Assembly (NCBI GenBank): GCA_002914845.1 | Contig: JXTC01000473.1 | Span: 1-64,000, forward strand | Length of the DNA stretch: 64,000 bases | Direction of reading: 5' to 3' | Source of the DNA: Trema orientale | Taxonomy: Eukaryota > Streptophyta > Magnoliopsida > Rosales > Cannabaceae | In this document: one piece after another, positions 25,744-37,012 of the stretch | How positions within the stretch are numbered: position 1 is the stretch's first letter | Layout of the letters: every line of letters starts with the position of its first letter | Made by a program: the position numbers and the translations under genes | The notes under the pieces: generated by a model | Databases searched by the model: none | What the model was told of the DNA's origin: nothing | What the model saw: the letters and a program-made list of their open reading frames with translations, nothing else

Positions 25744-26153
25744 GCTATTATAGTATGTGTTTGAATGTACAATATTATCTTTATAGCATGGTTTAAATTT
25801 ATAATATTACCATTATCTTGAAATATAAAATATGAATACATTTCATAACTGGCCAAAATTGATTAGGGGGATTGTTGAAAAAATGAAACTACCAGACCTG
25901 TTTGGAACTCCCAAATTTATTTTGAAGTTACAAAATTTAATCTAGCATAGATTAAATTTATTTAGGGAAACAGGTCAGTTTTAAACGTTTTTGTGTAAAA
26001 TATTTTTGGGTAATTACAAAATTTAGTCTAATTTAGATTAAAATTATTTAGAAAACTGATCGGTTTCGAAACGCTTAAACGTTTTGTGTAAAACGTTTTA
26101 TTTGGAATTAAATCTTAGTTAATTCTAAATTTGTAACAGCTCCCATATGAAGT
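25744..26153 (+). mobile_element. plus-oriented copia LTR fragment with polypurine tract
   Basis: A polypurine-like GATTAGGGGG (25861-25870) is followed by TGTTGAAAAAATG at 25873, the start of an LTR in plus orientation. The fragment runs to about 26153 and is the inverted counterpart of 25361-25641. It then abuts copia 2 RNase H sequence that lies on the minus strand. The 5' part of the segment (25744-25860) resembles none of the other copia ends here. Confidence 0.7.
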
Positions 26154-27728
26154 CTAATTTGTATCCTCTAAGAAGTGGCGGAGTCATTCTGCTTCTTCCC
26201 CACATTTATCCAGTGCGATAAATTCAGATTGCATAGTGGATCTGGCAATAACAGTTTGTTTCGAGGATTTCCATGACACTGCTGTACCTCCTAGTGTGAA
26301 TACATAACCACTAGTAGACTTTGAATATTTAATATTAGATATCTAATTTGTATCACTGTAACCTTCAAGTACAGAGGGATATCTTGTATAGTGCAGCCCA
26401 TAATTACGTGTAAACCGTAAGTATTTTAATACTCTTATAATCCCTTGCCAATGCTAAGCTCTAGGATTACTTGTGTATCTACTTAGTTTACTAATTACAT
26501 AGGCAATATCTGGTCTTATACAACTCATTAAGTATATTAGACTGCCAATCACTCTAGAATATTCTACTTGAGAAATACTCTCACCTTTATTCTTGGATAA
26601 ATGTAAAGTTAAATCTATTGGTGTTTTGACAACTTCAGAATTATCTTTATGGAATTTTCCAAGAATATTGTCTACGTAATGTGACTGACTTAAAACAAGC
26701 CCATCTGATACTCTTGAGATTTTCATTCCCAAAATGACATCGGCTAAACCCATGTCTTTCATGTCAAATCTTGAATTCAACATATTTTTGGTAGATTTTA
26801 TTATTTTATCATCACTACCAACAATGAGCATGTCATCAATGTAAAGACATAAAATGACATAACCATTTTTGGTGTCTTTGACATATACACATTTGTCATA
26901 TTCGTTGATTTTAAATCCATTAGCCTTTCATAGCATTATCAAATTTTTCATGCCATTGTTTCGGGGCTTGTTTTAATCCATACAAGGATTTCACCAACTT
27001 ACAGACTTTCTTTTCCTTTTAAAAATCTACTTTGAACCTAGTGGTTTACATCCAGGAGGATGCACTAGTTCCCAAGTATGATTTTGTAAGATAGAATCAA
27101 TTTTGCCCTTGATAGCCTCTTTCCACAAAGGTGCTTCAGTAGAGCTTATAGCCTCGGTATACGTTTGAGGCTCACTTTCTAGCAAGTGTGTCAGAAAATC
27201 CAGACTCAAAAAATTTTTCTGTCCTTGCTCTCTTACTACGTCGAGGTTCAACCTCGGTTTCTTCATTTTTATCTTGGTCCTGACTATTCTCAATAATAGT
27301 CTCATGTGTTCATTTTGACGAACTTACTTCTTCTTTGAATTTACAAGGAAATACATGTTCAAAGAACGATGCATTCCTTGATTCCATTATCGTGTTCATA
27401 TATATGTCTGGGATTTTTGACATATACACAAGAAACCGATAAGCACTATTATTTTGTGCATAGCTAATGAAAATGCAATCAACGATTTTCGGACCAATTT
27501 TCACCTTCTTAGGTGTTGGTACGACCACTTTAGCAAGACATCCTCATATTCGTAAATAATTGTAGGATGGTTTTCTTTCTTTCCACAACTCATATGAAGT
27601 CTTTTCTATTTTTTTTTTCGGGTACCTTATTTAAAAGGTAATTGGCCGTCAAAATGGCTTCTCCCCACATGTTCTGGGGTAACCCAGAACTTATCAACAT
27701 TACATTCATCATTTCTTTCAAGGTACGN

Positions 27729-28012
27729 NNNNNNNNNNNNNNNNNNNNNNNNNNNNNNNNNNNNNNNNNNNNNNNNNNNNNNNNNNNNNNNNNNNNNNNN
27801 NNNNNNNNNNNNNNNNNNNNNNNNNNNNNNNNNNNNNNNNNNNNNNNNNNNNNNNNNNNNNNNNNNNNNNNNNNNNNNNNNNNNNNNNNNNNNNNNNNNN
27901 NNNNNNNNNNNNNNNNNNNNNNNNNNNNNNNNNNNNNNNNNNNNNNNNNNNNNNNNNNNNNNNNNNNNNNNNNNNNNNNNNNNNNNNNNNNNNNNNNNNN
28001 NNNNNNNNNNNN
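27729..28012. other. assembly gap (284 N)
   Basis: Run of N within copia 2. The flanking sequence fits integrase on the left and the protease side on the right, so up to roughly 1-2 kb of element may be missing or deleted here. Confidence 0.99.
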
Positions 28013-29887
28013 CAGAGTCAACTCCTTCCTAGAAGTCATCTTTAAGACCACCTTGCCTTGGCCTTCGACAGTGGATGTGGCAGAGTTTCCCATAAATAAC
28101 TTCTCCCTGCTCTCAAGTAGTTTGAAGAAAGTGAACAAATCTTTGTCAGAGCATACCTGCCGAGTGGCACCGGTGTTAAGCCACCATTCTTTGGGATTAG
28201 ACCCAACTAGGTTCACTTCAGAAACTACTGCACAGAGGTCTATGTCAGAAACCTCTTGAGTGATTTCATCCACTATGTTGGCTTCAATCTTCTTCTTCTT
28301 TGGAAGTCGACAGTCTGAAGCCTTGTGATCCATCTTGCCACAGTTGAAGCACTTCCCTTGGAATTTCTGCTTCTTGCCTATTCCACCTTTAGGCCCCAAC
28401 TTATGGCTTGGTTGTTTTTGTTTATTCTTCTTGGCTTTAGAGCCTTGAGAATGTTCTACAACATTTGCCTTAGTTATAGGCGTACTAGACGATGCTCCTG
28501 ACTTTTCAGCACGTCTGTTGTCTTCCTCAATGCTAAGTCGCACAACAAGCTCTTCAAGGTTCATTACCTTTTGTTTGTGTTTGAGATAGCTCTTGAAATC
28601 CTTCCATGCAGGGGGTAGCTTTTCAATAACAGTAGCTACTTGGAAGGGTTCACATATGACCATCCCCTCAGCTTGAATTTCATGAAGAATTAATTGAAAT
28701 TCTTGAACTTGACTGTTTTGGAGTCGACTATTTTAAAGTCTAGGAAGCGTTCCATCACAAATTTCTTGGACCCAGCATCCTCAGTCTTATATTTATGGTC
28801 AAGTGACTCCCATAATTCCTTTGCCGTCTTCTTATTATGATATCCAACGTATAAAGGATCGATTAAACCGTTCATTACATAATTACGACAAAGGTAGTCT
28901 GACTATTTCTAAGCATCAACCGCAGCGATGACTTAGAAATCTTGTTCATTATCGTTGGCTTTTGGAGCCTCCTCAGTCAAGAACCTCGCAAGGTTTAATG
29001 TGGTAAGATAGAATAACATCTTCTGTTACCACATTTTGAAGTTCAACCCATTGAACTTCTCAGGCTTCTCTCCGTGGTGCACTGCTGGTACCACCGGAGT
29101 CACAACAGGGGTTGGCATTTGAGCCACAACAGGAGCAGGTACATGGGCCATATCAGGATTGTTGGATTCAGTTGCCATTTCTGACAAGAATAGTAAATCC
29201 AATGAGATTTCTTTTTCTAGAAATAAACGGCAATAATCAAATATTACTCAGTAGACAAACTCCCAGCAAAGACCACGGAGGGGTCACAAACAATCCCACT
29301 TAAAAACTAGCCTCCTAGACAGAACTTGTCTAAATTGTAATTGTTCAATTATCACAAATTATTAAAAAAATATCTCTAATCACAATATATAAATCCAGAT
29401 ATATTATAAAGCAATAACACATAAAACACATATAACTGTTTTAAGATTGTTGGACAAAATTAGCAATTGCAAGTAATAATATATCTAAATAATAAGGGAG
29501 TTTAAGGAAACCAAACCGAGTCTTATGTTTCATACAATTTCCTTAAAACAGTTACGCCTCCTCACCGGGGTACTTAGAGGAATGTCAATAGCGTCTGTTT
29601 CTCAGGATAAAACGGTTCACGAATAGCAACGTCGCACCAACTTACTACTCATAATGAACTGAGCAATACCCAAACTCTATCACCAGAACTCAAGAGAACT
29701 TGACCACTCTTATAAGAAAGAACAAGAACTCAAACTCTCTAATTTCTAACTAACTTCTCTCTAACTTCTACTTAACTTTTCTTAACTGCCACAGAGAGAA
29801 ATAGGCTAAGAAATATTTTTGTATGTCTTAGTGTGAAAGAGAAGGTCTCTTTTTATAGTGTTCATGGGAGAACTAAGCCATTAACAT

Positions 29888-30088
29888 CCCATTAATATGG
29901 CTAAAAACGTTTTTCTGTTACAACACAACAACCCATTAATATGGTTGATAAATGTTTGTTTGTTATAACGTAACAGCAACAACCCGTAAATATAGCTGAA
30001 AAACGTTTGTCTGTTACAACATAACAGCAATAGCCCATTAATATGGTTGAAAAACTGAAAAACGTTTAGTTGTTACAACATAACTACC
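29888..30088 (-). repeat. four ~50-bp tandem repeats in the U3 part of copia 2 LTR
   Basis: Units begin near 29888, 29932, 29983 and 30034, each with CCCATTAATATGG-like sequence and GTTACAACA/GTTATAACG. They lie upstream (minus strand) of the TATA-like CTATAAAAAG near 29851-29860. Tandem repeats in U3 often act as LTR enhancers in this class; that function is inferred. Confidence 0.75.
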
Positions 30089-30269
30089 AAAACATTTTTG
30101 GCTGTTACCTCAGCTTTATGAGGCCTAATAAATGTCCAAAATGAATTTTGTAACTCTTGTATGTTACAAATTCAATTCTAGAACCTCCTCACTTTGGGTT
30201 TCAATTTCTCATTCACCCATGCCTCAAAATGGCTATTAACAATGGTTTTCTTAAACTATTTTTCCAACA

Positions 30270-32041
30270 GCTTTTTTACACTTTTTTAATAAATGTTTTT
30301 CTCTTTTTATAGTGCTATGTTATTAAACAGCCAAATTATATTTCTTTCTATCTCAATCTAGTAAAGCTTAGGACAATTCTAATAAGTAGTTAATTTACCA
30401 AAATAATTTAATAAACTTATTCTCGGATTTATTTTTATATGGTTTATTTTTAATTTTTTAAACTGTATCTTCATAAATTAACTACTCTAAATTAGTGTCA
30501 GAGTATAAATTTGTGACATATTTTAAATCTAAAGGTCAATATTAATAATAACCAAAATAAAATATACAATTTGAACAAAGTGTCAAAATACAAGTTATAA
30601 AAGTGATATTATCCCTTAAAATAATTAATTTAATTATATTTTCTCCTAAAAAACTGCTAGTAGGCATGGGCAACTAGTTTTGGGTTAGTCATGATCCAAA
30701 CATATTTCGATAATGGACCAATTCTCTTCTTCCAAAATTTGTAATCCAATACAGTGTTTACTAGTGAGTCCGAGGACCTAATGTAGCTTAATATTAAGCT
30801 CTAATAAATTTAATTTATTAATTAAACTATTTACTCAACAAGTATAATTTATTAACTCTCCGATTATTCCACTAAAATTTGGAGTTATACTCTCAACATT
30901 ATAGACATAATTTAATACACTAGAAAACTTTGAACAATACATTAATTTGACTATTACATATAAATTGACCATCCACAAGACACTCATAATTAGAGTTAGG
31001 TCTAAGTCCGTTAACCTCTTTTGATAATAATTACTAAAAAGAACAAATTATGAGCAATGCTAAGTAGTTATCAATTAAACTCTTTAGTTCTAACTTTGAA
31101 TTAAGACCTAATCTTATAATACATTTTTACGAAATAAGTCATGTACAAATAAATTAGAAAAAAAAATCCTTGAATTAGGTTTTTTCTCTTCTTAATTTTT
31201 TAAGATTTCATTTTTCTGTTGTAATATTTTATGAGAAATGCTTTTATGTTTTATTTTAATATTTAAGTAATATTTGATATGAGGTTACTACTCATTATAG
31301 TATTTGTAACTGCTCCCTTTTATTTTTTATTTTTCACAATGTGAAACGAATATGTGAATTTCAATTTTAGAAATAACAGTACTATATAACATGTTTAGAT
31401 CACATCTTATCCCAAATAAGATGTAGCATTAAACATTAAACAGCTCATTGTCATACTCACAGCAATTGAAATCAAAATAGAATCAACACATAAATTAACA
31501 TTGCCATAATTAACCGATATGATCAAATCCCTTATGAAACTCCAGCTGGCTTTTTAGCTAAATATGGATGAAAATGAACAGTCAATGACTATGACAAAAA
31601 ACGACTGTCTTCATTCTTCAAACAACTACATCACCCAATTAAACCTCTTTCATATAAGCAGCTTCATGGTAAATCTCCCAAGATTCCAAAATCACAAGAG
31701 TTCAACGATTGAGATCAATTCTAAAAACTTCGTGGGACCCAAATAAGGAGTAGGGCTGTAAGGGTGCTATTTCTCTCAACGAGACTTTAAATTCCTCAAG
31801 TTTTTACGACTTTGAGTCGCATAATCAAAAGGGTCAAAACTCAAAAAAACACAATAGAGAAAGAGTCTTGTATTCATGTGAAGGAGAATTCAAACAAGAG
31901 AAGAACAAAGGCAAATTAAAAGCATAAAGAATGACGTGTCAAAGTAGAGTAGTAGTAGTATAGTGGAGGTGATTAAGAGATTTTCTTAACAATCTCTGCC
32001 ATGTTTCTATTTTACTCATCACTCTTAGGACTCTTCTATTA
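30270..32041. other. intergenic, no gene seen
   Basis: AT-rich single-copy-looking sequence without a supported gene, RNA or element ends. Confidence 0.55.
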
Positions 32042-32812
32042 CGCTATGTTTGGTAGGAAGGAAAAAGGAGAGGAAGGAAAAAATTTGATAGAAAAGTAGA
32101 GGAAAATTTAAAAATTGGATTGTTTAGTGAGAGGGAAAAGGGAAGGGAAAGAAAAAGGGGAGAGAAAAGTGAAATGAAAAAAATAGTAGGGCTCACACAA
32201 ATTTTTTCCACTCAAAAGTGGAGAAAAAATAAGTAGGAAAATATTTTGTTAGTGTATTGGTTAGTTAAATTACAAAACTACTCTTGTACTTAACTTTAAA
32301 TAATAGTAATATTAGGGGTAAAGTTGTCATTTTAAACTAACTTTCTTTCCTCCTTACCTACCAAATAACTATGAGGGAAAAATATTTTTATTTCCATCCT
32401 ACACATTTTCTTTCCTTCCAATTTTTTTCTTCCCTCCTATTTTCTTTCCTCTCTACCAAACGTAGGATGGAAATGAAAATATTTTTTCCTCATAGTTGTT
32501 TGGTATATAAGGAGAAATGAAAGTTAGTTTAATTTAAAATAACAACTTTACCCTTAATATTACTATTATTTAAAGTTAAGTACAAGGGTAGTATTGTAAT
32601 TTAACATACCAATACACTAATAAAATATTTTCCTACCAATTTTCTCTCCACTTTTGAGTAGAAAAAATTTGTGTAGGCTCCACTAATTTTTTCTTTCCAC
32701 TTTTCTCTCCTCTTTTCCTTTCCCTTCCCTTTTTTCCCTTATCAAACAACCCAATTTTCTAATTTCCCTCCACTTTTCCATCAAATTTTTTTTCTTTCTA
32801 CCAAACATAACC
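32042..32812. mobile_element. palindromic Tourist-like foldback element
   Basis: Ends CGCTATGTTTGGTAG and CTACCAAACATAACC are inverted, flanked by TTA at 32039-32041 and 32813-32815. Almost the whole 771 bp folds back on itself. The left half, including TTAAATAATAGTAATATTA near 32300 and ATGAGGGAAAAATATTTTT near 32370, reappears in reverse in the right half (about 32470-32800). Together with the 3-bp TTA this suggests a Tourist/PIF-Harbinger foldback MITE. If transcribed it would form a very long hairpin. Confidence 0.75.
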
Positions 32813-32815
32813 TTA

Positions 32816-34380
32816 GTCTTTTTATTCTATTGCTTCTTTTGCTTCTTTTTTTGGGAAATCAATATTCACTCTCTCTCTCTTCTCTAATCGAGTAGGTTTT
32901 TTTTTAAACCTATCTATAAGGATTTTTTTAATCGTTAGATCATCATCTAATGGTTACCATGATTTGAGTAGTTGAAAAAAAAATAAAAATAAATATACAT
33001 TATTTAATACATTTTTCTTTCTACATTTTACCATGAAAATACGTGTGTGATGAATTTTAATTTAGCAAACAAATTAAAAAAAAAAACCTAATGGATTAGT
33101 GGCCTATATATATATATATCTTAAAATATAGAGATTGTAAAAAGAGAAAAAAGTGAGTAAAAAAAGGGATATGGCCTGTTAGATCGTAGATTGTACCTAA
33201 TCATCTTAAGTTACACTGTTTATCACTAATATTAGTCAAAATGGGAGGACTTAATGTGGCAATCTTTGTTAATAATAAAAATGCAACAACCTGATTAAGA
33301 AGAAAAGTAAATGAGAAAGAATGATATGTAATATCCTTGCCATATATATTACATCCTCATAAAAGAGGAAAAAAGCAAGAAAAGGTGAAAAAAAGCAAGA
33401 AAAGGTGATGTGGAGGTTGGGTTACTTATTAATTACTTTCATAGATATCTGCTAATTTATGATACCAAAGCACCAAGCTTTCATTTATATTAGATGTTTT
33501 TTTTTTGGTCGAGGATTTATATTATATACTTGGTAATATATCGATCATTATGAAAAGTATGACAAAAGGTCAGGTTGGTATTGCTGCAACTGTGTTGTAG
33601 CCCTGTTGTAGCTGTGCTGTAAGCAAGAAGCAGCTGTGGGAAAAAAAAGTCTAGGCATTTAGTAAATATAATCTACAAAACTGCTGTATTATTTAAAAAC
33701 AGCATCTCCAAAATATGAAGATATTAATATGTTAACATAACAAACCTCGCCTATGTAAATTAAAACACAAAACACAACAAATAAAAGTTCATATTTACTC
33801 AAGATTGAGATTAATCAATACATGATTATCAGTTCATGAGTATGTTTTTTTTTTATATTATAACCGGGCTTATTAGATATTCATTTTTATCTTGGTCTAG
33901 TTCTATATAATCTAAATTATATATAATGCCTTCTATCTTGATGTCTCTATATCTACAGTCCGGATATATTATGAATACTTCTATCTTGATATCTCTATAT
34001 CTACAGTCCGGATAAATTATACTATTCATAATAGAGATAGAGACAGTTACATAGTTAGTTTAAGATTACATTAATAATTAAAGTAACAACATAATATTAA
34101 AATTTCATAATTAAAAGCAAATATAAGCAAACACAGACTAAGTGTAATTTTATTTACTATTCAATAAATCTAAATATTTAATTGCATACTTTTATGGTAT
34201 AATCCTTAATAATGATAACCAAAATCAGAAGATCATTAGGAGCATGCATGTTATCTTGAATAAACAAGTGATATACAAGCTAGGCTTAGAAACTAAAAGT
34301 GCTAGTCCTATAGCTAAGAAAATATCCCAATTAATAATTTATGGAGTACTGATCATGAAGATTAAGAGAGTATAGTTTCA
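32816..34380. other. intergenic with a 48-bp tandem duplication
   Basis: No gene seen. Units at 33930-33977 and 33978-34025 repeat CTTCTATCTTGATRTCTC and CTACAGTCCGGATA. A smaller 21-bp duplication (AAAAAGCAAGAAAAGGTGA) lies near 33370-33410. Confidence 0.6.
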
Positions 34381-34389
34381 AAGACAAAG

Positions 34390-35730
34390 CCATACTCCCC
34401 TTTGGTTGAACTTAACAGAACTTCTAAAATAATTAGACCACCAGAGGTACACTCTCTTTCACTTTACTACATTCTGTTGAATACAGGAAACTAGGGAACT
34501 ATGAGGAAGCGATGTAAGTTGATGAATTAATAAATTGGGAGTTAGTCATAAAGGATGAGATGGATTCATTGTCACCCAATCAGATATGTTAGTTGATAGA
34601 GCTACAAAAAGGAACAAAAAAGCATTGCCCAACAAATGGGTTTATCAGTTAAAATAATAACATGTTGGCAATAAGTGGTATAAAATAAGGATTGTTATAA
34701 AGGGGTTTCAATAGAAAGAAGGTATTGACTACATCGAGATTTTCACTCCAATGGTAAAGTTGACAATAATTGGAACTGTACTTCAATTAGTGGCAAAAGA
34801 AGACTAAAATATAGAGTAGCTAGATGTAAACATGACTTTTCTTTATGGTGATTTGGAGGAAGAAATTTACACACAACAAACATAAAGTTTTAAAATGCTT
34901 GAAAGATGAGACTGGTGTGCAAACTTAAAAAATGCTTAATGATATTTACAAGCTCCCAGATAGTGGTAGAAGAAATTTGATGGTTTCATGGGTAGTAATG
35001 GTTTCTTGAAGTGATAGGCAATTCACTACTGTTATGTAAAAAAGTTTGACAACTCCTATATTATTCTATTGCTATATGTAGATGATATATTGACTACAAT
35101 TGCCTATAGAGAGGAGATTGACAATCTGAAGTGAGAATTATCAAAGGAGTTTGCAATGAAGGATTTGGGGACTGTAAGACAAATCCTTGGGATGAGGATT
35201 ATTAGAGACAGGGTGATGGAGTTTTGAAGCTATCTCATCAGGAGTATATGAAGAAGGTGCTTATTAGATTCAACATGGATGGAGTAAAGTTCGTGAGTAC
35301 TCTTTTGTCTCGTCACTTTAAACTATCCAAAGAGAAATCACTCTCAACAAAGTAAGAGCATGCCTACATGGCCAAGGTACTTTATGCTTTTGCTATTTGC
35401 TGTACTAGACCAGATATACTAGTGAAAGTTACTAGCAAATATATAAGCAATCCGAGTAAGTAGCATTAGGCAGCAGTGAAGTGGAGTCTTAGGTATTTTA
35501 GAGGTATTGCATACTTAGCATTGTAAGACTGAGAAACTGAACAACTTCAGTTGGACTTCTCTTTTAGGGATTGAGGAGTTTTTGCCACAATAGGAAGACA
35601 TTTATGATGGCATATTGTTCAAGTGAGAAATTATTAAATGTGTAGAAACTAATTATACCAACAAAGATTGTCCAAGATGAAATATTTTGCACTACACATA
35701 TATAGATATAAAAATTAAAGGGTATTAGGA
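34390..35730 (+). mobile_element. Ty1/copia pol remnant 3 (heavily decayed fossil)
   Basis: Plus-strand translation in several frames shows copia reverse transcriptase landmarks in the right order: an IDYIEIFTPM-like stretch near 34725, a DVNMTFLYGDLEEEI-like stretch near 34825, a LLYVDDI-like catalytic region near 35080, and a FAMKDLG-like stretch near 35150. RNase H-like sequence follows. Many breaks; no ends or LTRs could be fixed. This copy looks older than copia 1 and 2. Confidence 0.75.
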
Positions 35731-35732
35731 TG

Positions 35733-36262
35733 TCGAGTTTGAGTAAGTGAGATTAGAGAGAATTAACAGAATCTTCAGAGGCATGGGGTATGATATTTTT
35801 TCTAATTTTTCTTCTTCATTATAGTGAAAAATTACAACGGTTGAAAGTGGATATAGCTCTCACATTGAAAGTGAACTACTATAAACATGTGTGTTAGCTT
35901 ATTTTTATCGTCTATTTTATTGCTCTCGATAGTAAAGGATTAGAATGTTAATTCACGACACTTTAAATCATGATTGAAAGTCGAGTTTGGATAAGTGAGA
36001 TTAAAGAGAATTCACCGAATCTTCATAGGCATGAGGTATGATATTTCTTCTAATTTTTCTTGTTCATTATAGTGAAAAATTACAATGGCTGAAAGTGGAT
36101 GTAACTCACATATTGAAAGTGAACTACCCTTTTTAAAAAAAAAAGAAAAAGAAAATGAAGTACTATAAACTCGTGTGTGTTAGGTTATTTTTATCTTCTA
36201 TTTTATTGCTCTCAATAGTAAAGGATTAGAGTGTTAATTCACAATACTTTTAACTATAGCGA
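35733..36262 (+). repeat. ~248-bp direct tandem repeat, two units
   Basis: Units at 35733-35980 and 35981 to about 36262 share TCGAGTTTG, GAGGTATGATATTT-like, AGTGAAAAATTACAA and TTATTGCTCTC words. The second unit has an extra A-rich insertion near 36128. It follows directly on the copia 3 remnant and may be part of its 3' end or LTR. Confidence 0.8.
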
Positions 36263-37012
36263 AAGTTTTTTTTGTAAGATTAGACTAATTATAGTTGGAT
36301 GGGAATGCGTCCTTCTAAAACAGAGGAGAAAAAGAAACAACAAAAATGAAAGAGATACCAGAACTCTAATATGGTGATTAAGGGTCAGCGCTCTACTTAG
36401 AAGTAATTTTCTTAATATTTGATCAACCTTATTGAAACACAAGGATTTGGAATTTGGATTGCTACTTTGTTGACTTCCTAAATAAAAATAGGAGAAATTA
36501 GAGTAGATAGATTGCACAGTTGAAAAAAAAAATGCTTTACGAAACTGGGATGAGAATTGAGAAGAAACGTTTTTTGTTTTGGAGTTTTTTTGAGTGATTT
36601 TTTTTTTCTTTTTTTTTTGGGAGTTAAAAACACTTTTTTGATTAAGTTAAAAGAAATTCGATGAAGAACAGCGACGTTTAAAGACAGAAAAATGGTCACC
36701 AAACCGTGTCGTTGATGCTCTCTAGAAAAGTAGGCAGAATGTCGAGAATACCCATGGCTTCCATGCTTGCCACGTGTAAACGATACGTAATATACACATT
36801 ATATTAGAATTTATAGAAATAAATATAAATACACATGGGAAAAAGAAAGAGCTTTCGTGTAACTTTTGGTCTTTCTGAGAGAGAGAGAGAGAAAAGTGGT
36901 TGATTTGGATCCCTTGATTTTGCTTTGATAAATCCCTCTGTATTTGTCGACTTCGATCGGAATTTGGGTTCTACTTGTTCAGAAATTTCCGATCTTTGAG
37001 TCATAATCTCCC
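36263..37012 (+). promoter_or_regulatory. upstream region and 5' UTR of the Rab5 gene
   Basis: Includes a TATA-like AAATATAAATA at about 36820-36830, a GA microsatellite at about 36878-36893, and a probable 5' UTR running to the ATG at 37013. Positions of the core elements are inferred from spacing only. Confidence 0.4.

Larger units (their letters stand above)
26154..30269 (-). mobile_element. Ty1/copia retrotransposon 2 (fossil)
   Basis: A relative of copia 1 in the same orientation. 5' LTR at 29448-30269 (TGTTGG...CCAACA ends, 822 bp); leader about 29200-29447; gag about 28550-29180; zinc knuckle near 28320-28370; protease motif near 28180; an assembly gap at 27729-28012; integrase remnant about 27540-27728; reverse transcriptase about 26460-27300; RNase H remnant 26160-26460. 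It shares the leader wording GACCACGGAGGGGTCACAA with copia 1. The 3' end is missing or rearranged where it meets the inverted LTR fragment. It is broken, with several breaks. Confidence 0.8.
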
